A stretch of 55,843 nucleotides of DNA from Pirellulales bacterium (GTDB lineage Bacteria > Planctomycetota > Planctomycetia > Pirellulales > JADZDJ01). The notes under the pieces were generated by a model, which was not told the DNA's origin, searched no databases, and saw only the letters and a list, made by a program, of their open reading frames with translations. Position 1 is the stretch's first letter; every line of letters begins with the position of its first letter. Where the stretch lies: assembly GCA_020851115.1 (NCBI GenBank), contig JADZDJ010000016.1, positions 1 through 55,843 of the forward strand, in the 5' to 3' direction. The translations under genes and the position numbers were made by a program. Below, piece by piece: positions 44,826 to 54,107 of this stretch.

Positions 44826-45842
44826 TTACCGCGGTTTGCGCTTGGCGAGTTGCTTGCTGGCCGATTTTTTCGCGGCGGGCCGCGCAGCGGTCGATTCACG
44901 CCCCTTCGTGGGGCGGGCAGACTTGACCGCCGGCTTTGCGGCGAGGGGCTTTGCCGAGGTAGGTTTCCGCCCAGTTGGTTTTTCTTTGGTCGTTTCTGTT
45001 GTGGTAGCCTGCTTCTTGCCATGCTTGGCGAGGTCGGCTTTCGTGCCGGCTTTCTCGGACTTCGTGGCACCGTTCTGGCCGACTTTGGGAGCCGTTGGTT
45101 TTTCGGAGGATTTTGCAGCAACTTGCACCGGCGCGGCCGGTGGCGGAGGCGTTTCTTTCTTTTGGCCGCGCTTGGGCAACCGTTCTTTCGCGGTCGGATT
45201 GACGGCCAGCAAAATGCTTTTCACCGATTGGGAAAACGGGCTTACCACCAGATCAGCGGCCAATTGGTGCAGCAGCGCGCCGAATTCCGCTCCTTTGTTT
45301 TTGGGAATCGCCCGTTCCAGGCCGGAGACGTTGCCCGATTGTCGCTCGGACTCGGTGGCGATGCCGACGATGAATAGCACATCGAGCGCGCCGCGGTCGA
45401 GAGGGATGAAGTGCCCTCCGAGAGAATGCTGAGTCGCAAATGCCACCACAAATGGCGTCGACCCTTCCAGGCTTTCCAACTTCTTGATGCCGGCCCCGAT
45501 ATTTTGCTTCTTTATTTCCTCCAACTCAAACGAGTAGGTCGATTCGAACACCGTTTGCAAGAGCCGCTTCAAATTTGATGCGGCCGACTCGGGAGCGGGC
45601 AGCTCGCGCATCGCCTCGGCCAATTCATTGACCGTGCTGACGCGCACTTCGTTCCAGTCAAAAAACGACGTGGCCAAATGCTCATAGGTCTTCGCCGCCT
45701 TGTCAAACGGCGCGTTTTCCAAGCAGCAAGCAAACAGCATTTGCTCCAGCAGCGGTCGATGATCGGTCGCCACCGGCTTATAGTGCTGTTTAAGCACTTT
45801 ATACAACTTATTAATCAACGGTCCGCGGTTGGAACCAGACAT
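44826..45842 (-). CDS. Endonuclease III-like (HhH-GPD fold) protein with lysine/alanine/proline-rich tail
   Basis: A 338-residue protein. Residues about 1-205 resemble an all-helical HhH-GPD DNA-glycosylase-like fold: LLEQMLFACCLENAPFDKA, an ELPAPESAASNLKRLLQ stretch, and THSLGGHFIPLDRGALDVLFIVGI, where an Asp falls near the position of the catalytic Asp of endonuclease III. The catalytic lysine and the FeS-cluster cysteines of that family are not evident. The tail from about 225 is Lys/Ala/Pro/Thr-rich (KSEKAGTKADLAKHGKKQ and similar), histone H1-like, suggesting DNA or RNA binding. Between rbfA and the TPR gene. Function unassigned. Confidence 0.72.
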   Translation of the reverse strand: MSGSNRGPLINKLYKVLKQHYKPVATDHRPLLEQMLFACCLENAPFDKAAKTYEHLATSFFDWNEVRVSTVNELAEAMRELPAPESAASNLKRLLQTVFESTYSFELEEIKKQNIGAGIKKLESLEGSTPFVVAFATQHSLGGHFIPLDRGALDVLFIVGIATESERQSGNVSGLERAIPKNKGAEFGALLHQLAADLVVSPFSQSVKSILLAVNPTAKERLPKRGQKKETPPPPAAPVQVAAKSSEKPTAPKVGQNGATKSEKAGTKADLAKHGKKQATTTETTKEKPTGRKPTSAKPLAAKPAVKSARPTKGRESTAARPAAKKSASKQLAKRKPR

Positions 45843-45852
45843 GGAGGGATCG

Positions 45853-45868
45853 GGGTTCAGGGTTCAGG
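45853..45868. repeat. GGTTCAG-type intergenic repeat copy 1
   Basis: GGGTTCAGGGTTCAGG, two and a half copies of the heptamer GGGTTCA. The same sequence type recurs on the other side of rbfA (46400-46421) and inverted near the infB stop (46498-46514), and the surrounding bases also share words such as AACC..GGGAGAG. These look like dispersed small intergenic repeats rather than parts of genes. Confidence 0.5.
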
Positions 45869-45992
45869 GGGGCAGGAATGAGAACCGTGGAGAATGGGAG
45901 CAAGGGAGAGGGGGCCCATCGGCCTCGCTCCGCCCTGTTTCTTCCGTTTTCCATTCTTCCCGTCTCTGCTGCCTTTTCTAAGTTGGTTGCGA

Positions 45993-46394
45993 CTATTCGT
46001 CGTCGTGTGCCTCTATTTCGCGTGCCTCTAAATCGAAGTCTTGCTCTGCTTCTGGCGGGAGCACTTCTTTCAAGATTCTGGCAATTTCAATCGACTTTTT
46101 CACGCCTTGGTCAAGCACGAACATCAGCCGCGGCGTGTAGCGGGTGTCGATCCGCTCGGCGATCTTCGCTTGCAAAAAGCCTGCCGAGCTTTGCAGCCCG
46201 CGCAAGCTCAGATTCTGTTGTCGCTCGTCGCCCATCACCGACACGTGAACTTTTGCATTTCGCATGTCGGGCGAAACTTCGACGTGCGTGACGGTCACAT
46301 CCTTTACGCGCGGATCTCGAATCTCCGCTAAGATCGCCATGCTGACGACTTCGCGAATTGCTTCGGCGGCTTTGAGCAGGCGGCGGGATGACAT
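45993..46394 (-). CDS. rbfA: Ribosome-binding factor A
   Basis: A 133-residue RbfA, the 30S maturation factor that binds the 16S 5' end region. Recognised by [54 protein letters not shown] and [23 protein letters not shown], the family's KH-like core, plus an acidic tail. It follows infB as in most bacteria, so the nusA-infB-rbfA order is conserved, although the intergenic space of about 120 bases holds GGTTCAG repeats. The start at 46394 is canonical. Confidence 0.95.
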   Translation of the reverse strand: MSSRRLLKAAEAIREVVSMAILAEIRDPRVKDVTVTHVEVSPDMRNAKVHVSVMGDERQQNLSLRGLQSSAGFLQAKIAERIDTRYTPRLMFVLDQGVKKSIEIARILKEVLPPEAEQDFDLEAREIEAHDDE

Positions 46395-46399
46395 GGGGA

Positions 46400-46514
46400 G
46401 GATTCAGGGTTCAGCGTTCAGTCAACGGGAGTGAGGGATATGGAATCAGAACCAAGGGAGAGCGATCAGAGTTACGGAAGACTGCGGCGGCCAAATTCCT
46501 GAACCCCGAACCCT
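46400..46514. repeat. GGTTCAG-type intergenic repeat, direct and inverted copies
   Basis: Between infB and rbfA a copy reading GATTCAGGGTTCAGCGTTCA (46401-46420) and an inverted copy CCTGAACCCCGAACCCT (46498-46514) could pair over about 13 of 15 bases in RNA or single-stranded DNA, forming a stem with a roughly 75-base loop immediately after the infB stop. It may act as a processing or attenuation structure or simply be a repeat pair. Confidence 0.45.
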
Positions 46515-49166
46515 CTACAGCGTCCTCGCCACCTCCTCAATACGATAGCATTCTAAAACATCCCCCTCCTTCAGGTCATTAAACCCGGTCAGTTTAATAC
46601 CGCACTCAAGCCCTTCGCGGACTTCTTTAACGTCGTCCTTCTCGCGCCGCAGCGAATCCAGGGGGTAATCGCCGGCGACGCGGCTTTCGCGGATCAAACG
46701 CAGACGACTGTTTCGCTGGATTGTGCCCGAAAGCACTCGGCAGCCAGCGATCGTCCCCAGCCGGCTAATGCTGAAAGTTCGCAGCACCAAGGCGCGGCCC
46801 AAATCGGCCTCGCGCTTCTCCGGTTTGAGCAGGCCTTCCAGGGCCTTTCTTAAATCGTCGGTTACTTGATAAATGATGTCGTAGCGGCGAATCTGCACGC
46901 CCTTTTGGTCGGCCAACGCGCGCGCTTTTTCGTCGGGCACCACATTGAAGCCGATGATGACGGCATCCGACGCATCGGCCAAATGCACGTCGGCTTCACT
47001 GATGCCGCCGACGGTCGCTTGCAGCACCTTGATTTTGACTTCCGGATGTTCGAGCTTGCCGAACTCTTTCAAGATTGCTTCGATCGATCCGCGCACATCC
47101 GCCCGCAGAATGATATTGAGCGTTTGCACTTCTTGCTTGCCGAGCCGGTCGAACAAGTTTTCAAGTGTGACATGGACCGGCGCGGCACCAAGCGCTGCGA
47201 CTCGCTGTTGGCTGAGTCGTCGCTGGGCGATGTCGCGGGCGGCACCGATTTCATCCATCGCATAGAACTTGTCGCCGGCACCGGGAGCGATGTCCAGACC
47301 GGTCACGTTGACCGGCATCGAAGGGCCGGCAGCATCGAGCCTCTTGCGACCGTTGAGCGTGTCGTACATCGCCTTGATGTGGCCGCTGGACATGCCGCAG
47401 ACCACGGCATCGCCCACCTTGAGCGTGCCCCGCTGCACGAGCAATTTTGCTACGACGCCGCGTCCTTCGTGCAACTCTGCTTCCAAGCAGGTGCCGATCG
47501 CCTTGCGATGCGGATTCGCTTTGAGTTCGTGTAATTCGGCGATGGTCATCAATGTTTCGATGAGTTCATCGATGCCCTGACCCGTCAGTGCGCTGCACTT
47601 CACGAGTTCCACATCGCCGCCCCATTCGGTCGGCTGCAAGCCGGCCGTGACCAATTGGGTGTAAATCCGATCGTAGTTGACACCCGGCAGATCCACCTTA
47701 TTGAGTGCAATCACGATTGGCACGCCGGCGGCCTTCGCGTGGCTGATCGCTTCTTCCGTCTGGGGCATAACGCCGTCGTCGGCGGCCACCACCAGCACGG
47801 CGATATCCGTAACATTCGCTCCTCGGGCGCGCATTTCGGTAAACGCTTCATGCCCCGGCGTATCGACAAAGGCGATTCGCCGCCCATCGCGCTCTATCTG
47901 ATAGGCGCGAATGTGCTGGGTAATGCCGCCGCTTTCACCGCTGGCCACGTCAATGCCGATGATCTTATCCAGCAGCGATGTCTTGCCATGATCGACATGC
48001 CCGAGAAAAGTAATGACCGGCGGACGCGGCTCAAGCTGCGATTCGTCCTCAGGTTGACCGTTCGACAGGTTATCCAATTGCTCGTCGACGGTCTGCGCCC
48101 GGCGAATTTCAATTTCGACGCCGAATTCGCTCGCTAGCAGATCGACCGTATCGTGATCGAGCGGTGCCATCAGATTAGAGACCGCCATCCCCAATTGCAA
48201 CAGCTTGCCCAGCACTTGTTGACCTGGCACGCCAAGCGATTCGGAAAAACTGCGCACATTGCACGGCAGCGCGACAACGATCTTCCCCTTGCGCGGCGCG
48301 GCGGTGTTCTTGCCGGTGGAAGGGGGCTTCTTGGCGCGGCGCAGCTTGCGACGGCGACCTTCGTCGTCATCCAAGCTCACTCGCCTGGACGTGTCGGTCC
48401 CCAATCGCTTGCGATTAAGCTGACGAGCCTCGCGGCCACCCAGGGTGCCGGTTAAATCTCCTTTACCGGTAGCCGCACCTTTGCCACCACCGCCACCACG
48501 CCGACGTTGTTCGCGACTCTCGGGAGACAGTGGCCCCAAGGGACCGCGTCCGGCGGCCGATGGCGTACCCGTGCGTCCGCCGGTCTTTTTTTGTTGCTGT
48601 TCTTCCGCGCGACGCCGGTCTTCCGTTTTCTTCAAATGCTCCGCCAGCGGTTTCGCGCCCGATTTACTTGCGCGCAGCACATCGGCAGGCAGCCTCAAGT
48701 CGGGCTTCTGAGGCGCTGGCTCCGCCGGCTTGAGCGGCTTTGCCGGACCTTTGGTGGACGAAGGCGGAAGTTGCGCCAATCGAACGGTGGGCGTCGGTTT
48801 CGGCGAGGGGCGCGGCTCCGATGGCTTTCTTGGAGCTTCAGGCGGCTTTTCCTTTTTTGGCGTTGTCAAGACCGGCGGTTTACCGGCAACGCCGGCTGGC
48901 GGAATATAATGTTCGCGAGAGAGTCGATCAGGCGGAGCGGCCACCGCCACACCCCCGCCGCTCGATGCGCTGGCGCTGCGAGCCGGCCCCGCACGCCCTG
49001 TGCTTGCGCGGCCACCCAAAAATTCCTTCAGACGAGTGACCTCTTCGTCGGTCAAGCTGGCCAGCGCCGAGCCTTTGTCAGGGATCCCCGCTTTTGCGCA
49101 GATCTCGACCAGCTCTTTGCTGTCAATCTTCAATTCTTTCGCCAGCGTGTAAATGCGTGCGGGCAA
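46515..49166 (-). CDS. infB: Translation initiation factor IF-2
   Basis: An 883-residue IF-2. The N-terminal IF2_N domain ([24 protein letters not shown]) is followed by a long Pro/Lys/Arg-rich linker (about 60-290). A second IF2_N-like helix and the G domain follow, with GHVDHGKT at about 389-396, DTPGHEAF and NKVD, and then domains II-IV. The start is a TTG at 49166, with GGAGGG about seven bases before it; no in-frame ATG precedes the IF2_N domain. It lies 290 bases downstream of nusA and before rbfA. The long linker is typical of planctomycetes and similar to that of myxobacteria. Confidence 0.95.
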   Translation of the reverse strand: MPARIYTLAKELKIDSKELVEICAKAGIPDKGSALASLTDEEVTRLKEFLGGRASTGRAGPARSASASSGGGVAVAAPPDRLSREHYIPPAGVAGKPPVLTTPKKEKPPEAPRKPSEPRPSPKPTPTVRLAQLPPSSTKGPAKPLKPAEPAPQKPDLRLPADVLRASKSGAKPLAEHLKKTEDRRRAEEQQQKKTGGRTGTPSAAGRGPLGPLSPESREQRRRGGGGGKGAATGKGDLTGTLGGREARQLNRKRLGTDTSRRVSLDDDEGRRRKLRRAKKPPSTGKNTAAPRKGKIVVALPCNVRSFSESLGVPGQQVLGKLLQLGMAVSNLMAPLDHDTVDLLASEFGVEIEIRRAQTVDEQLDNLSNGQPEDESQLEPRPPVITFLGHVDHGKTSLLDKIIGIDVASGESGGITQHIRAYQIERDGRRIAFVDTPGHEAFTEMRARGANVTDIAVLVVAADDGVMPQTEEAISHAKAAGVPIVIALNKVDLPGVNYDRIYTQLVTAGLQPTEWGGDVELVKCSALTGQGIDELIETLMTIAELHELKANPHRKAIGTCLEAELHEGRGVVAKLLVQRGTLKVGDAVVCGMSSGHIKAMYDTLNGRKRLDAAGPSMPVNVTGLDIAPGAGDKFYAMDEIGAARDIAQRRLSQQRVAALGAAPVHVTLENLFDRLGKQEVQTLNIILRADVRGSIEAILKEFGKLEHPEVKIKVLQATVGGISEADVHLADASDAVIIGFNVVPDEKARALADQKGVQIRRYDIIYQVTDDLRKALEGLLKPEKREADLGRALVLRTFSISRLGTIAGCRVLSGTIQRNSRLRLIRESRVAGDYPLDSLRREKDDVKEVREGLECGIKLTGFNDLKEGDVLECYRIEEVARTL

Positions 49167-49458
49167 GTGCAGCCCTCCCTCAATCTAGCCAGCCCCGGCT
49201 TGCCCGCAGGCTGTGCTTTCGTCGATTAAACCATAGTGCTTTTCTCCCCAACGATTGAGCGAACCTTGAACGATAAATCTTGTACAATGAACGGATTTGA
49301 CTTCGTTCACTGCACGTCGTTCGCGGTGCGCTCCCCAGTCGAAAGCGGTTTAGTATACAAGCCAAATTGCCGGAGCGAAACATCCCTCCGGCGAACCGCT
49401 CGCGGAATCTTACTTACTACCACGATTTCCGCCAGATCCTGCAAAGCGCCGGCGGCCG

Positions 49459-50850
49459 CTAACCGGTCGCCGATTCCTCCCCGGTCGCCGCAGTTTCCTC
49501 GGCAGACCCGTGTTGAGCAACTCCATTCTCCTCCACCCCATTGCTGCCAGGCAAGACCTCTTCATCGTCCGGCACGGCGCTTGCTTCCGAAGTTTCGGCC
49601 GTTTGAGCCGCCAGTTCGGCTTCCTTCCTGTCGGCCTCTGCGGTGGCGGCGTCAATTCGTTCCTGTTCGCGCTGCCGCTTGCGTTCGGCCGCGGCCGCGG
49701 CTTCGGCTTCTTCGGCCCGAGCTTCGGCTTGATCGACTATAGCCTGTACTTGTTCTTCGCTGAGATTGCCCATTGCCATCAACTGGTCAGGCTCGATGAC
49801 CGATAATTCATCGTAGGTCAAAAAGCCTTCGCCGACCAACCGCTCGGCCAGCGACGAATCGACCCCTTCCAGCTCCGAAAACCCGGCGACGGCCCGCTCG
49901 ATCTCCGAATCGAGCTCTTCGCGGGTCATAATCTCTATATCCCATCCGGAAAGCTTGCTCGCCAGTCGCACATTCTGCCCGCGACGGCCGATCGCCAGCG
50001 AAAGCTGGTCTTCACGCACCAGGACGATCGCTTTGCCGATCATCTGGCACAAAATAACTTCCTCGACCTCGGCAGGCTGCAAGGCGTTGGGAATCAGCAC
50101 CTGCAGGTCGTCGCTCCAGCGTACAATGTCGATCCGTTCGCCGCCGAGTTCATCGACGATATTTTTGATGCGATTTCCCCGTACTCCGACACATGCGCCG
50201 ACACAATCGACGCGTGAATCGCTGCTGCTCACCGCCACTTTGCTGCGGTAGCCAGGTTCGCGTGACATCGAGCGGACTTCTATCACGCCGTCGGCAATTT
50301 CGGGATTTTCTTGCTCGAACAGCCGCTGCACTAACTGCGGGCGCGTGCGGCTGAGAATTACCTTGACCCGACTGCCTTGTTTTTTTACTTCAAACACCGT
50401 CGCCCGCACGCGTTCGTTGGCATGGTGCGTTTCTCCGGGAATCTGCTCGCTGCGCGGCAGGATTGCTTCGGTGTTCCCCAACGAGACCGTCGCGGTTCCA
50501 TTCTCGTATTTCTGCACAACGCCGGGGACCATTTGGCCGACCAACTCTTGGTATTCGTTGTACAGCGCGTCGCGTTCGGCCTCGCGAATTTTCTGTATGA
50601 TCACTTGCTTTGCCGTCTGGGCCACAATGCGCCCCAGCGTTTCCTGAGCGTCGAGCGGCTGGCCGTTGTGCGTACCTGAAATGGCTCCGTTCACCCGGTC
50701 GATGTTGACGACAATATCCTGGTCCTCGCCATACTGCTTCTTGGCAGCCGACACCAGCGCCGCTTCGATTGCCTGAAAGACGATTTCCTTATCGATATTC
50801 TTATCGCGATGGATCGCATCGACGATTCGCAGGACTTCGGTGGCGTTCAT
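49459..50850 (-). CDS. nusA: Transcription termination/antitermination factor NusA
   Basis: A 463-residue NusA. The N-terminal RNA polymerase-binding domain ([24 protein letters not shown]) is followed by an S1 domain (about 135-200), KH1 and KH2 domains with [18 protein letters not shown] and [18 protein letters not shown], and a helical domain. The final 70 residues are an Ala/Glu-rich acidic tail. It heads the nusA-infB-rbfA unit; rimP, which usually precedes nusA, is not in the window. The ATG at 50850 fits. A terminated structured RNA lies 260 bases upstream on the same strand and may or may not affect this operon. Confidence 0.95.
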   Translation of the reverse strand: MNATEVLRIVDAIHRDKNIDKEIVFQAIEAALVSAAKKQYGEDQDIVVNIDRVNGAISGTHNGQPLDAQETLGRIVAQTAKQVIIQKIREAERDALYNEYQELVGQMVPGVVQKYENGTATVSLGNTEAILPRSEQIPGETHHANERVRATVFEVKKQGSRVKVILSRTRPQLVQRLFEQENPEIADGVIEVRSMSREPGYRSKVAVSSSDSRVDCVGACVGVRGNRIKNIVDELGGERIDIVRWSDDLQVLIPNALQPAEVEEVILCQMIGKAIVLVREDQLSLAIGRRGQNVRLASKLSGWDIEIMTREELDSEIERAVAGFSELEGVDSSLAERLVGEGFLTYDELSVIEPDQLMAMGNLSEEQVQAIVDQAEARAEEAEAAAAAERKRQREQERIDAATAEADRKEAELAAQTAETSEASAVPDDEEVLPGSNGVEENGVAQHGSAEETAATGEESATG

Positions 50851-51110
50851 GGGGGAATTTTGAGTTGTGGGTATCTGCGTGCCAGGAGAACGCGATTTCG
50901 GTTCCGGTCAGTTGTCGGTTGTCCGTTGTTTGCCGTTGATTCCTCAATCTTTGGCAAAATTGCCCCATTCCAAAACGATGTTACAAATCCAAACAGCAAC
51001 TCCGCCCGACAGAGTTCAAACAGTCAAATTCTCGAAATACGCCTTCGCCATCGGTCTGTCGTCTCGCTTGATAGCAATCGACCCAACGGACAACCGACCA
51101 TTCCGCCAAC

Positions 51111-51138
51111 AAAAAACGGGAACGTCCTTCCGTTCCCG
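51111..51138 (-). terminator. Rho-independent terminator
   Basis: On the minus strand CGGGAACG (51131-51138) pairs perfectly with CGTTCCCG (51117-51124) around a six-base loop, followed by six T bases (51111-51116). It ends the structured RNA at about 51111-51321. Confidence 0.85.
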
Positions 51139-51321
51139 AGCCAAAGCCCCGATGGGTTCTACCGCCGGCGAAGCGATTTCGCCGGTCACGAACGCCCGGG
51201 GCGGACGGTCACCGCATTATGTCCCAAGGGAACGGGAAACTCCCGGTGGATTTCGGCCGTCCGTGCCTCACAGAACCGCACGAAACCCGTTTTCGCGACA
51301 CAACTTAGTGCATTTTTCAGC
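51111..51321 (-). ncRNA. Structured non-coding RNA of ~210 nt (6S-like candidate)
   Basis: No protein is encoded here, yet promoter and terminator bracket about 210 bases. Read on the minus strand, stems are: GTGcGGTTCT (51272-51281) with AGAACCCAT (51152-51160) as a closing helix; CCGTCCG/CGGACGG (51202-51208 with 51257-51263) with an inner CACCG/CGGTG pair (51244-51248 with 51210-51214) and small hairpins inside; and CCGGCGAA/TTCGCCGG (51165-51172 with 51178-51185). A closing stem, a large bubble with a hairpin on its 3' side and a distal arm is the general shape of 6S RNA, and the length fits. I see no conserved 6S sequence block, so the family is open. Conceivably it is instead a leader of the nusA operon ended by attenuation. 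Confidence 0.65.
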
Positions 51322-51327
51322 CAACTA

Positions 51328-51356
51328 AATCTATCGGTCTAAAGGGTGACTGTCAA
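51328..51356 (-). promoter_or_regulatory. Strong sigma70-type promoter of the structured RNA
   Basis: On the minus strand TTGACA (51351-51356), 17 bases, then TAGATT (51328-51333). The -35 is a perfect match and the spacing ideal; the -10 matches four of six. The start point would fall near 51321. It is the best promoter match found in the window. Confidence 0.7.
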
Positions 51357-51582
51357 GCGGCAAATTCGTGAGCCAAGGACGTTGCACACTTTGGGTTTTC
51401 GGAATCGTAAGCATTCTCAGCGGCTCAACAATCTGTTCGATCTACTCGGTACCAGGAGCTACAAGAGCCGATTCTTGACGACTGTGATGACACATTGACT
51501 CGATCGGTCTCACCTATTCTATGAATTCTTGGGAAGATGAGCGGAGTCGTGTGGCACTCGGAGAATGTCCACGAACAAGCGA

Positions 51583-52458
51583 TCACCACGCGATCTTCTC
51601 CGCATCAAACACCGGTCCCTCGACGCAGGTTCGTTTGTAATCCCAACTCCCATCCGACTGTATCACTTTCGCCACGCAGGTAAAGCAGATACCAATGCCG
51701 CAGGCCATCGGCGTTTCGAGAGAGACTTCGCACGAAATCGTGTAATGCCGTGCAATTTCCGCGACGGCCTCCATCATGGGTTCGGGGCCGCAGCAGACGA
51801 TTTTTCGCGTACCCAGCGGCGGTTCGTCGAGCAACATGCGTAATACGTCGGTTACGAAGCCGTGATGCCCCGACGATCCGTCGTCCGTGCTCAGTCGCAC
51901 GTCGATTCCTAACGCACGGAAATCGTCCAATCCCGCAAAAAACTCCGAGTTTCGCGCGCCGTAGCAAAACGTGATTTGCTTCGGCCGAGCGACTGTTTGC
52001 CGCCGATGGCCGTAGCGCTGCCGTCCGAGATGCTCTTTCGCCAGCGACAAGAACGGCGTCTGCCCGATGCCGCCGGCGACCATGATGAGATGCTCGGCCG
52101 CTTGCGGCGAGAAACCGTTTCCGAGCGGACCCCAAATTTCCAGGCCGACTCCAGCTCGACAGTTTGCCAGCCGCCGCGTAAGCTTTCCGGCGACTAAATA
52201 GACCACATCGAGTCCAATCGCGTCTCCAGTCGAATCTTGCACGACATCGTAGACTGCCAGCGGGCGCCCCAGCAACGGATCGTCGCAGCCCGCCAGTCGC
52301 AGCATGATAAACTGCCCCGGCACGATTTGCCGCGCGACCGACGGGCATTCGAAGCGCACTCGAAACGTGTTCCGTGCCAAAGGAACGTTTTCGACAATTT
52401 CGGCGGCCACCTGCGATGCGTTGTCGGCATAAAACGCCGCGTGCAACGGATTGCTCAT
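51583..52458 (-). CDS. pyrK: Dihydroorotate dehydrogenase electron-transfer subunit (PyrK-type)
   Basis: A 291-residue FAD/[2Fe-2S] protein of the ferredoxin-reductase-like family. The FAD motif RPLAVYDV (about 65-72), the NAD-binding GGIGQTPFLSLA and the C-terminal cluster cysteines CGIGICFTC...TC (Cys253, 258, 261, 278) match PyrK, which passes electrons from type 1B dihydroorotate dehydrogenase to NAD+ in pyrimidine synthesis. The pyrD catalytic subunit is not adjacent. The ATG at 52458 overlaps the stop of the pseudouridine synthase gene by four bases, so the two are translationally coupled. Confidence 0.88.
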   Translation of the reverse strand: MSNPLHAAFYADNASQVAAEIVENVPLARNTFRVRFECPSVARQIVPGQFIMLRLAGCDDPLLGRPLAVYDVVQDSTGDAIGLDVVYLVAGKLTRRLANCRAGVGLEIWGPLGNGFSPQAAEHLIMVAGGIGQTPFLSLAKEHLGRQRYGHRRQTVARPKQITFCYGARNSEFFAGLDDFRALGIDVRLSTDDGSSGHHGFVTDVLRMLLDEPPLGTRKIVCCGPEPMMEAVAEIARHYTISCEVSLETPMACGIGICFTCVAKVIQSDGSWDYKRTCVEGPVFDAEKIAW

Positions 52459-53666
52459 CGCCGCCCTCGTTGCTGTCGAATCTTTCGGCCGCGTACACCG
52501 CCTGTTCGATCTTTCCGCGGCGTCTTCGGCTTCGCGCCGATCAAGGTCGGTTGGGGCCTACGATCGCGGCGTCGCATTCCGCCTGGCTCAATGGGGCTGA
52601 GATCGATCGGCGAAACTTCGGCCTCCTCCAGCGCTGGCGCAACCGTTTGTTCAAAGTCGGACAATTCGTCCTGGTCCGACGGCGGATCATTCCATAAATA
52701 GGACAGATCGCCCGTATCGTCGCCGGAGGGAATCGACTTGTCGATACTGGGGCGAATCGCGCGACGGTCGTCGCTCTTTGGCTTCGCGCGCAAGGGGCCG
52801 TCCGTTTTTGCCGCTCGCTGTTTCGTAGGGTCTTTCTTTCTCCCGGCACGAGCGACTCGATAAAGCTGCTCCACTTCTTCGGCCCGCAGCGAGCGGCTTT
52901 CGCCCGGCTTGAGTGCCCCTAGCCGTAGTGGTCCAATGGCGATTCGTCTGAGCTTCAACACTTTGTGGCCGATGCGCGCCAGCAATCGTCGCACCTCGCG
53001 ATTTCGCCCCTCGTCGAGCACCATTTCCATCACCGTACTGTGCTTGTGAGACCGCCGCACATGAACGCGCTTGGCGTGTGCGTATCCCTCGGCCAGATGC
53101 ACGCCCTTGCGGAGCTTTTGCACCGATTCCGCCGACGGCACTCCGGCCACTTCGGCCAGGTACGTTTTCTCTACTCCATAGCGCGGATGCGTCAGCAAGT
53201 CGGTCAATTCGCCATCGTTGGTCGCCAAGATCAAACCATCGCTCGACTTGTCGAGCCGGCCGACGGTAAAAAGCCGCTCGCGTGTCGGCGCCAAATCGAT
53301 CACTCGTGCGCGACCGCTTGGATCGTCGCTGGTGGAAATGACGCCGATCGGTTTGTTGATCAGCAGATAAACTCGCTTTGGCCGCCTCAATCGTTCGCCG
53401 TCGACGCGGATCTCTTGCCGCTGCGGATCAACGCGCGTGCCCAGCTCCGTCACGGTCTGGCCATCGACATCCACTCGCCCTTCGGCGATCAACTCTTCGC
53501 ATTGCCGCCGACTGCCGACGCCCGCGGCCGCTAGCACCTTCTGCAATCGGATCGGACCATCCGTGGCGTCGGCACCGCGCATCGGACCTTTGGCTCGGCG
53601 ATGTTTGCGCTCTGGCGATCCTCCATAGCGAGGTTTGCGATCGTTGTGCTTTGAGTGCTTTGGCAT
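52455..53666 (-). CDS. RsuA/RluB-family pseudouridine synthase with long basic tail
   Basis: A 403-residue enzyme that makes pseudouridine in rRNA. The N-terminus is basic; the S4 RNA-binding domain is about 40-88 (RLQKVLAAAGVGSRRQCEELIAEGRV), and the catalytic Asp is in GRLDKSSDGL (Asp139). INKPIGVISTSDD and EGRNREVRRLLARIGHKV are the usual RluB blocks. About 150 extra C-terminal residues are charged and low-complexity, with an acidic part followed by an Arg-rich end (RRRDRRPQPT). I start at the ATG at 53666 (MPKHSKHND). The target site cannot be told from sequence, so I give no symbol. Confidence 0.9.
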   Translation of the reverse strand: MPKHSKHNDRKPRYGGSPERKHRRAKGPMRGADATDGPIRLQKVLAAAGVGSRRQCEELIAEGRVDVDGQTVTELGTRVDPQRQEIRVDGERLRRPKRVYLLINKPIGVISTSDDPSGRARVIDLAPTRERLFTVGRLDKSSDGLILATNDGELTDLLTHPRYGVEKTYLAEVAGVPSAESVQKLRKGVHLAEGYAHAKRVHVRRSHKHSTVMEMVLDEGRNREVRRLLARIGHKVLKLRRIAIGPLRLGALKPGESRSLRAEEVEQLYRVARAGRKKDPTKQRAAKTDGPLRAKPKSDDRRAIRPSIDKSIPSGDDTGDLSYLWNDPPSDQDELSDFEQTVAPALEEAEVSPIDLSPIEPGGMRRRDRRPQPTLIGAKPKTPRKDRTGGVRGRKIRQQRGRR

Positions 53667-53831
53667 AAGTCTATCTATCATAGCCCAGACCGCTGCATGC
53701 GGTGAGGGGCGTAACGCAGGCGTGCTGAATTCGATGAAGCTCACTGAATCCACGAGCCTTCAGCACTTCGGGCGAATTCGCGCGAAGCGGGCGCACGACC
53801 AATCGAGAAGGTCGGCGAACCCCGCTCGCGG

Positions 53832-54107
53832 CTAATACGCGGTGGCGTACGGCGACGGTGGAACGCCCGGCACGAATTGATGCTTGACGGGGTTCGGTTC
53901 CGGCCGCGGCTCCATAAACCCTTGCGGGCGACCACCTAAAATGGGTGTTCCGATCGTCGGGTCGGGGAACGGATCGAACTGTCGAGTCTGGGCGAGTTGG
54001 TGCGATGCCGACGGTGGATTACACCAACTTGGATAGCCAAAATCGGCCGTCTGACACCCCGAAAGAGTCGAGACGAACCACAGTAGCAGCCAAACTCGCG
54101 AGCGCAT
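53832..54107 (-). CDS. Small secreted lipoprotein of unknown function
   Basis: A 91-residue protein. The signal MRSRVWLLLWFVSTLSGC ends in a lipobox (LSGC), so it is a lipoprotein. The mature part is short, Pro-rich (PDPTIGTPILGG, RPEPNPVKHQFVPG) and ends in PSPYATAY; no domain is recognised. The ATG at 54107 is fixed by the signal sequence. It lies about 165 bases upstream of the pseudouridine synthase gene on the same strand, and is probably expressed separately. Confidence 0.68.
   Translation of the reverse strand: MRSRVWLLLWFVSTLSGCQTADFGYPSWCNPPSASHQLAQTRQFDPFPDPTIGTPILGGRPQGFMEPRPEPNPVKHQFVPGVPPSPYATAY

Noticed and set aside
51111-51321. A cobalamin-riboswitch-like reading on the plus strand (AAGGGAACGGG ... 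GGTGGATTT)
   Set aside because: The B12-box and the GCCACTG core are absent, there is no plus-strand gene downstream, and promoter and terminator both point to the minus strand.
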